Notes under the pieces: model-generated
Told to the model about the DNA's origin: nothing
What the model saw: the letters and a program-made list of their open reading frames with translations, nothing else
The model's database searches: none
Assembly (NCBI GenBank): GCA_016185015.1
Contig: JACPOI010000020.1
Coordinates: 478,666-542,665, forward strand
Direction of reading: 5' to 3'
DNA: 64,000 bases
Origin: Burkholderiales bacterium
GTDB taxonomy: Bacteria; Pseudomonadota; Gammaproteobacteria; Burkholderiales; Burkholderiaceae_C
Shown: positions 47,350-55,577 of the stretch, piece after piece
Layout: each line of letters opens with the position of its first letter
How positions within the stretch are numbered: the first letter of the stretch is position 1
Position numbers and translations under genes: made by a program

Positions 47350-47943
47350 GTGAGTGCTTCAGAGGAAATTGCCGCCGTGGCGGCCCAGATGGTGGTGGAA
47401 GAGGGCCTGGAGTACGGTCCGGCCAAACGCCGTGCCGTGCGCCAGCTCGGGCTGCCGCCGCGCACCCCCTTGCCGGGCAATGACGAGGTCGAGGAGGCGG
47501 TGCGCGAGTACATCGCCGTCTTTTGTGCCGACACCCAGCCGGCCGAGTTGCAAGCCCTGCGCCGCCTGGCCCTGCTCTGGATGGAGCGGCTGGAGCGCTT
47601 CCGGCCGCATCTGAGCGGGGCGGTCTGGCATGGCACGGCAACGCGCCTGTCCGATATCTACCTCCAGCTGTTCTGCGAGGACGAGAAGTCGGCCGAGATC
47701 GAACTGATCGACCAGGGCGTGGCCTACGAGCCGCGCACCGTGACCGGCCTGCACCGGGAGCCCGTCGAGGCCCTGAGCTTCCATGCCCCTTGCCGGGAAC
47801 TGGGGGAGACGATCGGGGTACATTTGATGGTCCATGATCTGGACGATCTGCGCGGCGCCCTGCTGCGGGACAGCAAGAACCGTACGCCACGTGGAGATTT
47901 GTCGGCGGTACGGCGACTTTTGAGTGAAATAGAAAACCGTTGA
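47350..47943 (+). CDS. Conserved hypothetical protein
   Basis: 197 residues from a GTG start. Helical and cytoplasmic, with no signal peptide or membrane helix. Visible features: an N-terminal helix (EEIAAVAAQMVVEEGLEYGP), a Trp/Arg-rich helix around WMERLERF, then LSDIYLQLFCEDEKSAEIELI and a C-terminal HAPCRELGETIGVHLMVHDL strand region. The acidic-strand pattern faintly recalls nucleotidyltransferase folds but no firm motif is present. It diverges from mpl and overlaps the start region of the thioredoxin-like gene. Confidence 0.8.
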   Translation: MSASEEIAAVAAQMVVEEGLEYGPAKRRAVRQLGLPPRTPLPGNDEVEEAVREYIAVFCADTQPAELQALRRLALLWMERLERFRPHLSGAVWHGTATRLSDIYLQLFCEDEKSAEIELIDQGVAYEPRTVTGLHREPVEALSFHAPCRELGETIGVHLMVHDLDDLRGALLRDSKNRTPRGDLSAVRRLLSEIENR

Positions 47944-47951
47944 GGTGTTTT

Positions 47952-48497
47952 GTGGAACAAAAGATCAGCACTTCCCCGAAGCGCCGACGCGCCCTCTACG
48001 CCATGGCGGCTGCCGTGGCGGGGCTGGCGGGTGCGGGGCTGGCTTGGTGGCGCTACACGCCGGCGCCGCTGGATCAGGCGACCGCCCTGCAACTCTGGGG
48101 TCTGGAATTCGACACGCCAGCCGGTTCTCGCTTGGCGCTCAGCAGCCTGCGCGGGCGTCCCCTATTGATTAATTTCTGGGCCACCTGGTGCCCACCCTGC
48201 GTTGAAGAACTGCCGTTATTGAACGCCTTCTTCGAAGAAAACAAATCCAAAGGCTGGCAAGTTGTTGGAATTGCCGTCGACAAGCTTGAGCCGGTGAAGG
48301 CCTTTCTGCAACGCCAGCCCCTGGCTTTTCCGGTGGCCCTGGCGGGAATGGATGGGCTGGCGCTCAGCAAATCATTGGGCAATCAGGTGGGCGGATTGCC
48401 CTTTACCGTGATGGTCGGTGCCGACGGGAGCATCCTGAATCGTAAAATAGGCAAGCTTTCCGCCCGCGATCTGACGCTCTGGCGGGAATTGAAATAG
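47952..48497 (+). CDS. TlpA/ResA-like membrane-anchored thioredoxin
   Basis: 181 residues from a GTG preceded by GAGG. An N-terminal helix (about 18-36) anchors it with the thioredoxin fold outside the cytoplasm. The redox motif WCPPC lies in NFWATWCPPCVEELP, and the cis-Pro loop is GGLPFTVMVG. Such proteins reduce disulfides during cytochrome c maturation or oxidative protein handling. It directly follows the unknown 197-residue gene, probably in the same transcript. Confidence 0.93.
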   Translation: MEQKISTSPKRRRALYAMAAAVAGLAGAGLAWWRYTPAPLDQATALQLWGLEFDTPAGSRLALSSLRGRPLLINFWATWCPPCVEELPLLNAFFEENKSKGWQVVGIAVDKLEPVKAFLQRQPLAFPVALAGMDGLALSKSLGNQVGGLPFTVMVGADGSILNRKIGKLSARDLTLWRELK

Positions 48498-48519
48498 CGG
48501 TCGCCAGATCGCTTATGAT
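48489..48519 (+). promoter_or_regulatory. Candidate accBC promoter
   Basis: TTGAAA (48489-48494), a 19-bp spacer and TATGAT (48514-48519). The -35 overlaps the end of the thioredoxin gene. The spacer is 2 bp longer than ideal. A short hairpin (GCCCGG / CCGGGC) starts just after the -10. Confidence 0.45.
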
Positions 48520-48567
48520 GGCGCCCGGCCATGACCGGGCAATCGAATTCGCCGTAGATGGCTGGAA

Positions 48568-48598
48568 ATTGCTACCAATTGTTCTAAATTGGAGCAAT
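48568..48598 (+). promoter_or_regulatory. Long hairpin in the accB leader
   Basis: ATTGCT-A-CCAATT pairs with AATTGG-AGCAAT around the loop GTTCTA: 12 base pairs with a single bulged A. It is AT-rich in a GC-rich genome and lies 25 bases before the accB ATG, so it could be an operator dyad or an mRNA structure controlling accB. Confidence 0.55.
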
Positions 48599-48623
48599 AT
48601 TGAATAACGATGTTGGAGATCCC

Positions 48624-49079
48624 ATGGATTTGCGAAAACTCAAGACCCTGATCGATCTGGTGTCTGACTCGAACGTGTCGGAACTTGAAATCACCGAAGC
48701 CGAAGGCAAGGTGCGTATTGTCAAGGGTGGCGGTGCCATGGTTCAGAGCTATCAGATGCCGGTGGCGCAGGCCGTTGCCGCGCCTGCGGCTGCTCCGGTC
48801 GCTGCGGCGCCCGTGGCCGCTCCGGTGGTTGCACCGGCACCCAGTGGCCATGCTGTCAAGTCGCCCATGGTCGGCACCTTCTACCGCTCGTCCTCGCCCG
48901 GCGCCAAGGCCTTCGTGGAAGTGGGCCAGGCCGTCAAGCAGGGCGAGACGATCTGCATCATCGAGGCCATGAAGATCCTCAACGAGATCGAAGCCGACAA
49001 GGCCGGCACCATCACGCAGATCCTGTGCGAGAACGGCCAGGCCGTGGAGTACGGACAGCCCCTGTTCATCATCGAATAA
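48624..49079 (+). CDS. accB: Biotin carboxyl carrier protein AccB
   Basis: 151 residues from MDLRKLK, with GGAGAT a few bases upstream. AccB carries the biotin that shuttles CO2 in acetyl-CoA carboxylase, the first step of fatty acid synthesis. The Ala/Pro linker (about 48-75) joins the N-terminal region to the biotinyl domain with biotin attachment at Lys117 in EAMKILN. It is followed 12 bp later by accC. Confidence 0.98.
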   Translation: MDLRKLKTLIDLVSDSNVSELEITEAEGKVRIVKGGGAMVQSYQMPVAQAVAAPAAAPVAAAPVAAPVVAPAPSGHAVKSPMVGTFYRSSSPGAKAFVEVGQAVKQGETICIIEAMKILNEIEADKAGTITQILCENGQAVEYGQPLFIIE

Positions 49080-49091
49080 GGCTGCCACTCC

Positions 49092-50441
49092 ATGTTCAAG
49101 AAGATCCTGGTGGCCAACCGGGGGGAGATCGCCCTCCGGATCCAGCGCGCCTGCCGCGAGCTGGGTATCAAGGCGGTGATGGTCTACTCCGAGGCCGACC
49201 GCGAAGCCAAGTACGTCAAGCTGGCCGAAGAGGCTGTCTGCATCGGCCCGGCGCCCTCGGCCCAGAGCTACCTCAGCATGCCGGCCATCATCTCGGCCGC
49301 CGAGGTGACCGATGCCGAGGCCATCCATCCGGGTTATGGCTTCCTCAGCGAGAACGCCGACTTCGCCGAACGTGTGGAGCAAAGCGGCTTCCAGTTCATC
49401 GGCCCGACGCCCGAGTCCATCCGCATCATGGGCGACAAGGTCTCGGCCAAGCAGGCCATGATCAAGGCCGGCGTGCCCTGCGTGCCGGGTTCCGAGGGTG
49501 AACTGCCCGACGATCCGACCCAGATCAAGCGCATCACCAAGAGCGTGGGCTATCCGGTCATCATCAAGGCCGCCGGCGGCGGCGGCGGGCGCGGCATGCG
49601 CGTGGTGCACACCGAAGCGGCGCTGGTCAATGCGGTGCAGATGACCAAGGCCGAGGCCGGCGCAGCCTTCAACAACCCGGCCGTCTATATGGAGAAGTTC
49701 CTGGAGAACCCGCGCCATGTGGAGATCCAGATCCTGGCCGACAAGCACAAGAATGCCGTCTACCTGGGGGAGCGCGACTGTTCCATGCAGCGGCGTCACC
49801 AGAAGATCATCGAGGAAGCGCCCGCTCCGGGCATTCCGCGCAAGCTGATCGAGAAGGTGGGCGAGCGCTGCGTCGCCGCCTGCAAGAAGATCGGCTACCG
49901 TGGTGCGGGCACCTTCGAGTTTCTATATGAGAACGGCGAGTTCTACTTCATCGAGATGAACACGCGCGTGCAGGTGGAGCACCCGGTGACCGAAATGATC
50001 ACCGGCGTGGACATCGTCAAGACGCAGATCATGGTGGCTGCTGGCGAGCGGCTGCCCTTCACGCAGAAGGACATCGTGATCCGCGGCCATGCGATCGAGT
50101 GCCGCATCAACGCCGAAGACCCCTACAAGTTCACGCCGTCACCGGGCCGCATCACCATGTGGCACGCACCGGGCGGCCCGGGCGTGCGTGTCGACTCGCA
50201 CGTCTATACCAACTACTTCGTGCCGCCGAACTACGACTCCATGGTCGGCAAGATCATCGCGCACGGCGACACGCGCGAGCAGGCCATGGCGCGCATGAGC
50301 ACGGCCCTGGCCGAGACCCTGGTCGAGGGCATCAGCACCAACATCCCGTTGCACCGCGAGCTGATGGCCGATGCCAAGTTCATGACGGGCGGCACCAACA
50401 TCCACTACCTTGAAGAGTGGATGCGTCACCACAAGAGATAA
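49092..50441 (+). CDS. accC: Biotin carboxylase AccC
   Basis: 449 residues. AccC uses ATP and bicarbonate to carboxylate AccB-biotin. Conserved ATP-grasp elements: [14 protein letters not shown] at the N-terminus, the Gly-rich loop [45 protein letters not shown] and RINAEDP. It is the second gene of the accBC operon and is followed by an intergenic repeat. Confidence 0.98.
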   Translation: MFKKILVANRGEIALRIQRACRELGIKAVMVYSEADREAKYVKLAEEAVCIGPAPSAQSYLSMPAIISAAEVTDAEAIHPGYGFLSENADFAERVEQSGFQFIGPTPESIRIMGDKVSAKQAMIKAGVPCVPGSEGELPDDPTQIKRITKSVGYPVIIKAAGGGGGRGMRVVHTEAALVNAVQMTKAEAGAAFNNPAVYMEKFLENPRHVEIQILADKHKNAVYLGERDCSMQRRHQKIIEEAPAPGIPRKLIEKVGERCVAACKKIGYRGAGTFEFLYENGEFYFIEMNTRVQVEHPVTEMITGVDIVKTQIMVAAGERLPFTQKDIVIRGHAIECRINAEDPYKFTPSPGRITMWHAPGGPGVRVDSHVYTNYFVPPNYDSMVGKIIAHGDTREQAMARMSTALAETLVEGISTNIPLHRELMADAKFMTGGTNIHYLEEWMRHHKR

Positions 50442-50446
50442 CCCCC

Positions 50447-50530
50447 CTGAGGCGCTGCGCGCCTTCCCCCCGCGGTAGCGGGGGGACACTCCCAGTGGAC
50501 CGGCAGAGCCGGATCCACGGGAGTCCGCGG
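50447..50530. repeat. Dispersed intergenic repeat, copy B
   Basis: The core 50491-50530 matches copy A (2021-2060) at 34 of 40 positions. The preceding segment holds inverted repeats: GGCGCTGCGCGCC and CCCCCCGCGGTAGCGGGGGG. The latter can fold as a strong hairpin and may terminate accC. Confidence 0.7.
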
Positions 50531-50550
50531 ATTTAAACCCTAGGCAGGCT

Positions 50551-51435
50551 ATGTACGAACTTCGTTTGCTGTGTCCGCAAGATCGGGTCGAGGTGCTGGG
50601 CGAGGCGCTGGATGCGCTCGATGCCTTGAGCGTCAGCGTCGAGGACGCCGACGCCCAGACCGACGCCGAGCAGGCCCTGTTCGGCGAGCCGGGCATGCCG
50701 CCGCCGGCCGATGGCTGGCAGCGCTCGCGCGTGCTGGCGCTCTTTCCCACGCGCGCGGCGGCCGACGAGGCGGCGGTACTGCTGCAGGCCCAGGATTTCT
50801 TCACCGATTGCCGCCTGCTGGGTGTAGCCGAAGTGCCCGAGCAGGACTGGGTGCGCCTGACGCAGTCGCAGTTCGCGCCCGTGGACATCACCCCCGAGTT
50901 CTGGATCGTGCCCACCTGGCACGAGCCGCCCGCGCAGGCCAAGACCATCATCCGGCTCGATCCGGGGCTGGCCTTCGGTACCGGTACCCATCCGACGACC
51001 CGCATGTGCCTGCGCTGGATTGCGCGCCACGGCGCCCAGGGCCTGGGCCGTGTGCTGGACTACGGTTGCGGTTCGGGCATCCTGGCCATCGGTGCGGCCA
51101 AGTTCGGCGCGCACGAGATCGATGCCGTGGACATCGACGAGGCGGCCGTGGAGTCGACCCGCCTGAACGCCGAGGCCAATGGCGTGACACTCCACGCCGG
51201 CCAGTCCGAGCTGGCCCAGGGCACCTACCAGACCGTGCTGGCCAATATCCTGGCCACGCCGCTCAAGGTGCTGGCGCCCTTGCTGTGTTCGCATGTGGCG
51301 CCCGGAGGCGCCCTCGTGCTGGCGGGCATCCTGGAGCGCCAGGCCGAGGAGCTCCAGCTGGCCTACGCGCCGTATGCCGAACTCCGCGTAGCCGATGCCG
51401 AAGACGGCTGGATCCTGATGACCGCCACCCTCTGA
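50551..51435 (+). CDS. prmA: Ribosomal protein L11 methyltransferase PrmA
   Basis: 294 residues. PrmA trimethylates L11 at several positions with SAM. The N-terminal recognition domain (1-110) is followed by LDPGLAFGTGTHPTT, the SAM motif VLDYGCGSGILAIGAAKFGA, VDIDEAAVEST and the NILATPL catalytic segment. prmA is commonly found after accC in Proteobacteria. Confidence 0.97.
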   Translation: MYELRLLCPQDRVEVLGEALDALDALSVSVEDADAQTDAEQALFGEPGMPPPADGWQRSRVLALFPTRAAADEAAVLLQAQDFFTDCRLLGVAEVPEQDWVRLTQSQFAPVDITPEFWIVPTWHEPPAQAKTIIRLDPGLAFGTGTHPTTRMCLRWIARHGAQGLGRVLDYGCGSGILAIGAAKFGAHEIDAVDIDEAAVESTRLNAEANGVTLHAGQSELAQGTYQTVLANILATPLKVLAPLLCSHVAPGGALVLAGILERQAEELQLAYAPYAELRVADAEDGWILMTATL

Positions 51436-51454
51436 GATCTCCGGTTCCGGGCTC

Positions 51455-51460
51455 TACAAT
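51455..51460 (+). promoter_or_regulatory. -10-like hexamer for the DUF3426 gene
   Basis: TACAAT ends 10 nt before the ATG at 51470, giving at most a few untranslated bases. Confidence 0.4.
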
Positions 51461-51469
51461 CGAGCAGCC

Positions 51470-52453
51470 ATGAGCCTGATCACACGCTGCCCCGCCTGCC
51501 AGACGATGTTCAAGGTCGTGCCGGACCAGTTGCGCATTTCCGAAGGCTGGGTGCGTTGCGGCAAGTGTGAGGAAATCTTCGACGCTTCGGCACACATGCA
51601 GGAAGCGGTGCTGCCGCAAGGTGGCGCCGCAGACGTGCCAGCCCAGGACGCTGCCCCCTTTGAAGGGGCCTTGGCGGCCGCCATTGCCTCCGATGCCCGC
51701 CGGGCGGGCAGCAAGACCGGAAAGAAAACAAAAGCCGCGGCAGAGCCCGCCCCACAGCCCGCAAGCCCCGACGTGGACCTGGAGCTGCACGATCCCGCGG
51801 GTGACACAGTGCTGGAGCCGGTCTCCGGCCCCGGGCCGTTGCTCGACGGGCCGGCCTATGGGGCGGTGGGCCGGGCCGAGCCCGTGTTCGAGGTCGACGC
51901 GCAGCCCGCGCCGCGCGCGTCGGCCCACGCCGAGCTCTCCTTCATGCGCAACGCCTCCAAGCCCTCGCGCTGGCACCGCCCCTTGGTGCGTGCCACGCTG
52001 CTGGTGGCCTGCCTGCTGCTGGGGCTGGGGTTGGCGCTGCAGGTCCTGATCCACGAACGGGATCGCCTGGCCGTCGTGGAACCCGGTCTCAAGCCGCTGA
52101 TCGAGGAAGCCTGTCTGCTGCTGGATTGCCAGATCGAACCGCTGCGGCAGATCGAGTCGGTGGTCATCGACAGCTCTGCTTTCAGCAAGGTCAAGGGGGA
52201 TCTGTACCGCCTCAGCCTGACGCTCAAGAACAATGCCCCGATCGATCTGGCCATGCCGGCGGTCGAGCTGGCGCTGACCGACACACTGGACCACGCCTTG
52301 ATGCGACGCGTGTTTCAGCCCGAGGAACTGGGCGTGAAAACCGGTGTGATCCCGGCCGCGTCCGAGACCCAGACCACGCTGGTGCTGACCATCAAGACCA
52401 ATGGCGCCGGCGAGCGCGTGGCAGGTTACCGCCTGCTGGCCTTCTATCCCTGA
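51470..52453 (+). CDS. Zinc-ribbon DUF3426 membrane protein
   Basis: 327 residues. An N-terminal MJ0042-type zinc ribbon has paired cysteines (CPAC and CGKC, residues 8-36). A low-complexity linker leads to one membrane helix (about 177-200, TLLVACLLLGLGLALQVLI), followed by a C-terminal beta domain typical of DUF3426, ending with the ETQTTLVLTIKT strand. The function is not established. It lies downstream of prmA, as is usual in beta-proteobacteria. Confidence 0.9.
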   Translation: MSLITRCPACQTMFKVVPDQLRISEGWVRCGKCEEIFDASAHMQEAVLPQGGAADVPAQDAAPFEGALAAAIASDARRAGSKTGKKTKAAAEPAPQPASPDVDLELHDPAGDTVLEPVSGPGPLLDGPAYGAVGRAEPVFEVDAQPAPRASAHAELSFMRNASKPSRWHRPLVRATLLVACLLLGLGLALQVLIHERDRLAVVEPGLKPLIEEACLLLDCQIEPLRQIESVVIDSSAFSKVKGDLYRLSLTLKNNAPIDLAMPAVELALTDTLDHALMRRVFQPEELGVKTGVIPAASETQTTLVLTIKTNGAGERVAGYRLLAFYP

Positions 52454-52471
52454 ACCCTACGACACATCTTT

Positions 52472-53374
52472 ATGGCAACCCTCATTTGCGGCTCCCTGGC
52501 CTTCGACACCATCATGAACTTCGAGGGCCGCTTTGCCGAGCAGATCCTGCCCGACCAGTTGCACATCCTCAATGTGTCCTTCCTGGTGCCCACCTTGCGG
52601 CGCGATTTCGGTGGTTGTGCGGGCAATATCGCCTACGCACTCAAGGTGCTGGGAGGCCAGCCGCTGCCCATGGCCACGGTGGGCAACGACGGCGCCGGTT
52701 ATGTGCAGCGCCTGCGTGAACTCGGCATCGATACACGGCACGTGCGCGAGATCACCGAGACCTACACAGCGCAAGCGCTGATCATGACGGACCGCGACAA
52801 CAACCAGATCACGGCTTTCCACCCCGGCGCCATGATGCAGGCCCATGTCTCGCGCATCGAGCGTCACCCCGATGTGAAGCTGGGCATCATCTCGCCCGAT
52901 GGTCGCGACGCCATGCTGCAGCATGCCGAGCAGTTCAAGGCCGCTGATATCCCCTTCGTCTTCGATCCGGGCCAGGGTCTGCCCATGTTCGACGGCAAGG
53001 ACCTGGCGCATTTCGTCGAACTGGCCAGCTGGGTCACGGTGAACGACTACGAGGGCAAGATGCTGTGCGAGCGCACGGGCTGGAGCCCGGCCGATATTTC
53101 GCGCAAGGTACGTGGCCTGGTCATCACGCTGGGCCACGAAGGCAGCGAGGTCTGGGTCGACGGCCACAAGACCCTGGTGCCCCCGGTGCAGGCGGCTGCC
53201 GTGGTGGATCCCACGGGTTGTGGCGATGCCTACCGCGGCGGCCTGCTCTACGGCCTGGAGCGCGGCTGGACGCTGGCCAAGGCGGCCGAACTCGGCAACC
53301 GCATGGGTTCGCACAAGATCGCGCACCGCGGCCCGCAGAACTACACCGTCGAGCCCAAGGCTTTCGGCGCCTGA
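52472..53374 (+). CDS. PfkB-family carbohydrate/nucleoside kinase
   Basis: 300 residues. The ribokinase fold shows GGCAGNIAYALKVLGG near the N-terminus and the catalytic/anion-hole motif VDPTGCGDAYRGG around residue 240-252 (Asp in GCGDAY). The overall layout resembles adenosine kinase-like PfkB members. The phosphate acceptor cannot be named. It converges with the DUF167 gene, their stops 4 bp apart in a small palindrome. Confidence 0.9.
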   Translation: MATLICGSLAFDTIMNFEGRFAEQILPDQLHILNVSFLVPTLRRDFGGCAGNIAYALKVLGGQPLPMATVGNDGAGYVQRLRELGIDTRHVREITETYTAQALIMTDRDNNQITAFHPGAMMQAHVSRIERHPDVKLGIISPDGRDAMLQHAEQFKAADIPFVFDPGQGLPMFDGKDLAHFVELASWVTVNDYEGKMLCERTGWSPADISRKVRGLVITLGHEGSEVWVDGHKTLVPPVQAAAVVDPTGCGDAYRGGLLYGLERGWTLAKAAELGNRMGSHKIAHRGPQNYTVEPKAFGA

Positions 53375-53378
53375 GGCC

Positions 53379-53705
53379 TCAGGCCTCCGGGGTCGGCAGC
53401 AGCGCTTGCCAGTTGGCCTGCCCGGCGTAAGCGGCGACCACGCGCAACTGCTTGCGCCGTGCCGTGGCGCCGCGCAGCAACTCCACGGCTGATTTCGGGA
53501 CACCCAGCGTCTCGGCCAGCCAGGCCTGCAGCGCCAGATTGGCCTTGCCGTCCACCGGCGGTGCGTGCAGACGCACACGCAAGGCGCCATCGTGAAGGCC
53601 CTGGATCTGCGTGCGGGCCGCATTGGGCATGACGTGCACATCCACGTGGACGGCGCCATCCTTCTCCAGATGCAGGAAAGACTGTGGGGGCAGGTTCGAC
53701 TTCAT
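53379..53705 (-). CDS. DUF167 (YggU-like) protein
   Basis: 108 residues. The family motif VMPNARRT-type appears as HVMPNAARTQIQG, followed by LRVRLHAPPVDGKANLALQAWLAETL and the basic ARRKQLRVV strand. YggU-like proteins are small and of unknown function. An intrinsic terminator of the upstream H1-like gene lies 10 bp before its start. Confidence 0.9.
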   Translation of the reverse strand: MKSNLPPQSFLHLEKDGAVHVDVHVMPNAARTQIQGLHDGALRVRLHAPPVDGKANLALQAWLAETLGVPKSAVELLRGATARRKQLRVVAAYAGQANWQALLPTPEA

Positions 53706-53715
53706 TCAGCTTGCC

Positions 53716-53753
53716 AAAGAAAAAGCCCGCTGCCTTTGCAGGCAACGGGCTTG
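53716..53753 (-). terminator. Intrinsic terminator of the H1-like gene
   Basis: On the minus strand AAGCCCG and GCCTGC pair with GGCAG and CGGGCTT around AAA, followed by a T-rich run. It begins 15 bases after the H1-like stop codon. Confidence 0.85.
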
Positions 53754-53767
53754 AGGCCTAGGCTGTC

Positions 53768-54232
53768 TTAGGGACGGCTGGCCGTGGGGAAGGGCCATGC
53801 GGCCTGCGGGTTCAGAGTCGTCTGAGCCGCAGGAGCCGCGGGGGCCGGCGCTGCAGCAGGCTTGGCAGCAGGCTTTTTCGCAGCTTTCTTCGCCGGCTTT
53901 TTGGCGGCCTTTTTCGCAGCGGGCTTTTTGGCAGCCGGTTTCTTGGCAGCCTTCTTCGCTACTTTCTTCGCGGCCTTCTTGGCGGCGGGCTTCTTTGCAG
54001 CAGCCTTTTTCGCAGCCGGCTTCTTTGCAGCAGCCTTCTTGGCGGCGGGCTTCTTCGCTGCGGATTTCTTCGCAGCCGGCTTCTTAGCCGCGGCCTTCTT
54101 GGCCGGAGCCTTCTTGGCAGCGGCCTTCTTGGCCGGAGCCTTCTTCGCTGCAGCTTTACGGGCCGGAGCCTTCTTTGCTGCTACCTTCTTCTTCGCGGGG
54201 GCTTTTTTAGCCGCTTTCTTTGCAGTTGCCAT
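53768..54232 (-). CDS. Histone H1-like Lys/Ala-rich nucleoid protein
   Basis: 154 residues almost entirely of KKAPAKKAA-type units (residues 1-125), ending in an Ala/Pro-rich tail (PAAPAAQTTLNPQ). This is the AlgP/H1-like class of basic, disordered DNA-binding proteins that coat bacterial DNA. AAGGAG eight bases before the ATG marks the start. The DNA is itself repetitive (coding repeats of 9-15 bp), so length probably varies between strains. It has its own terminator and is likely monocistronic. Confidence 0.9.
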   Translation of the reverse strand: MATAKKAAKKAPAKKKVAAKKAPARKAAAKKAPAKKAAAKKAPAKKAAAKKPAAKKSAAKKPAAKKAAAKKPAAKKAAAKKPAAKKAAKKVAKKAAKKPAAKKPAAKKAAKKPAKKAAKKPAAKPAAAPAPAAPAAQTTLNPQAAWPFPTASRP

Positions 54233-54293
54233 TACTAATTCTCCTTGATCAAGTTACAAAGAGCACTTCATGCGTGTTGGATGCATGGAGCGA

Positions 54294-54327
54294 TTCATGA
54301 GGCTGGGGTCGACCCCAACGCCATGAA
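54294..54327. repeat. Inverted repeat upstream of the H1-like gene
   Basis: A 14-bp perfect palindrome TGGGGTCGACCCCA is flanked by TTCATG and CATGAA arms with GGC/GCC pairs between. It lies in the 173-bp gap between nrdB and the H1-like gene and could terminate nrdB or serve as an operator. Confidence 0.4.
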
Positions 54328-54405
54328 CGGGGTGACACAGGCTGGCGCCGCTCTCTGAGGAGCGATCAACAGCCGGTGTGATTCTGGAAGCCATAGATTG
54401 ATTTT

Positions 54406-55450
54406 TCAGTCCCAGGAGAGCGCGCCACCGGACTGGTACTCGATGACACGGGTCTCGAAGAAGTTGCGTTCCTTCTTCAGGTCGATCATCTCGCTCATCC
54501 AGGGGAAGGGATTCTCTTCATTGGGGAACAGCGCTTCCAGGCCGATCTGCGTGGCGCGCCGATTGGCGATGTAGCGCAGATAGCCCTTGAACATGGAGGC
54601 GTTCATGCCCAGCACGCCGCGCGGCATGGTGTCTTCGGCGTAGCGGTATTCCAGCTCGACGGCCTTCTCGAACAGGGCCTTGATCTCGGCCTTGAACTCG
54701 GGTGTCCACAGCTGCGGGTTCTCCAGCTTGATCGTGTTGATCAGGTCGATGCCGAAGTTGCAGTGCATGGATTCGTCACGCAGGATGTACTGGTACTGCT
54801 CGGCCGCACCCGTCATCTTGTTCTGCCGGCCCAGGGCCAGGATCTGGGTGAAGCCGACGTAGAAGAACAGCCCCTCCATCAGGCAGGCGAAGACGATCAG
54901 GCTCTCGAGCAGCTTCTGGTCGGCCTCGGGCGTGCCGGTGACGAAGGCCGGATCCATGATCGCGTCGATGAACGGGATCAGGAACTCGTCCTTTGATGTG
55001 GCGGTAGGTGCCCAGCACGATGTTGTTGGCGGCCAGCGAGTCGGCGGTCGTGAAGAAGCCGAGGTTGCGCTTGACGATGCGGCGCTCGTCCTCGGTCAGA
55101 CCGTTGGGGTCCTTCCACAGGGCGATGTCGCGGTTCATGTTCACTTCCTGCGGCATCCAGTGGTTGGCGCAGGTGGCCAGGTATTTCTCCCAGGCCCACT
55201 TGTACTTGAAGGGCACCAGCTGGTTGACGTCGGTCTGGCCGTTGATGATGCGTTTGTCGGCCGCCTTGATGCGTTGAGCCGCGGCGGGCGTTGCACTGGG
55301 GGCCGGAACGGCGGCGGCAGGTGCTGCCGGGTGCTGCGCCATGCGCAGCTGGGGAGTTTGCAAGGGAAGCTCAGTCGGGCGACTGCTTGCAGCAGCGCCG
55401 GCATAAGACATTGACGATGTGGGCTTGACTTCTTCGTCCCAGGACAACAT
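54406..55450 (-). pseudogene. nrdB: nrdB, ribonucleotide reductase beta subunit, internally deleted and frameshifted
   Basis: The 5' part (from ATG 55450, MLSWDEE) reads normally to [14 protein letters not shown] near 54994. The 3' part resumes in another frame at [15 protein letters not shown] and reads normally to the end SGGALSWD at 54406. By my recollection of beta-proteobacterial NrdB, about 49 residues (the segment with the EEAIHTHAY motif) are missing, roughly 146 nt, at junction 54992-54995. That segment carries two iron ligands (E. coli E115, H118) and the radical Tyr122, so neither frame alone nor a frameshift product could work. Flanking code is uncorrupted, so the event is recent or is an assembly error. 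Confidence 0.85.
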
Positions 55451-55577
55451 AGGAGGTTCCAATCAGCGAATTATGGGAGCGACGACGTGAAATGGAAAGT
55501 ATTCATTCACATCGCCGCCCGATTCTGTTGCTCAATAACATCGCATGCATGAGGGCTCTGCGACATGTCGGCTGCGA

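Noticed and set aside
53860..54230. Regular short repeats suggestive of a CRISPR or satellite array
   Set aside because: They are in-frame Lys/Ala codons of an H1-like protein with a good ribosome-binding site; there are no unique spacers.
54776..55462. Programmed frameshift in nrdB
   Set aside because: Residues essential for the iron-radical site are missing from both frames, so frameshifting would not restore a functional subunit; no slippery site plus structure was seen.
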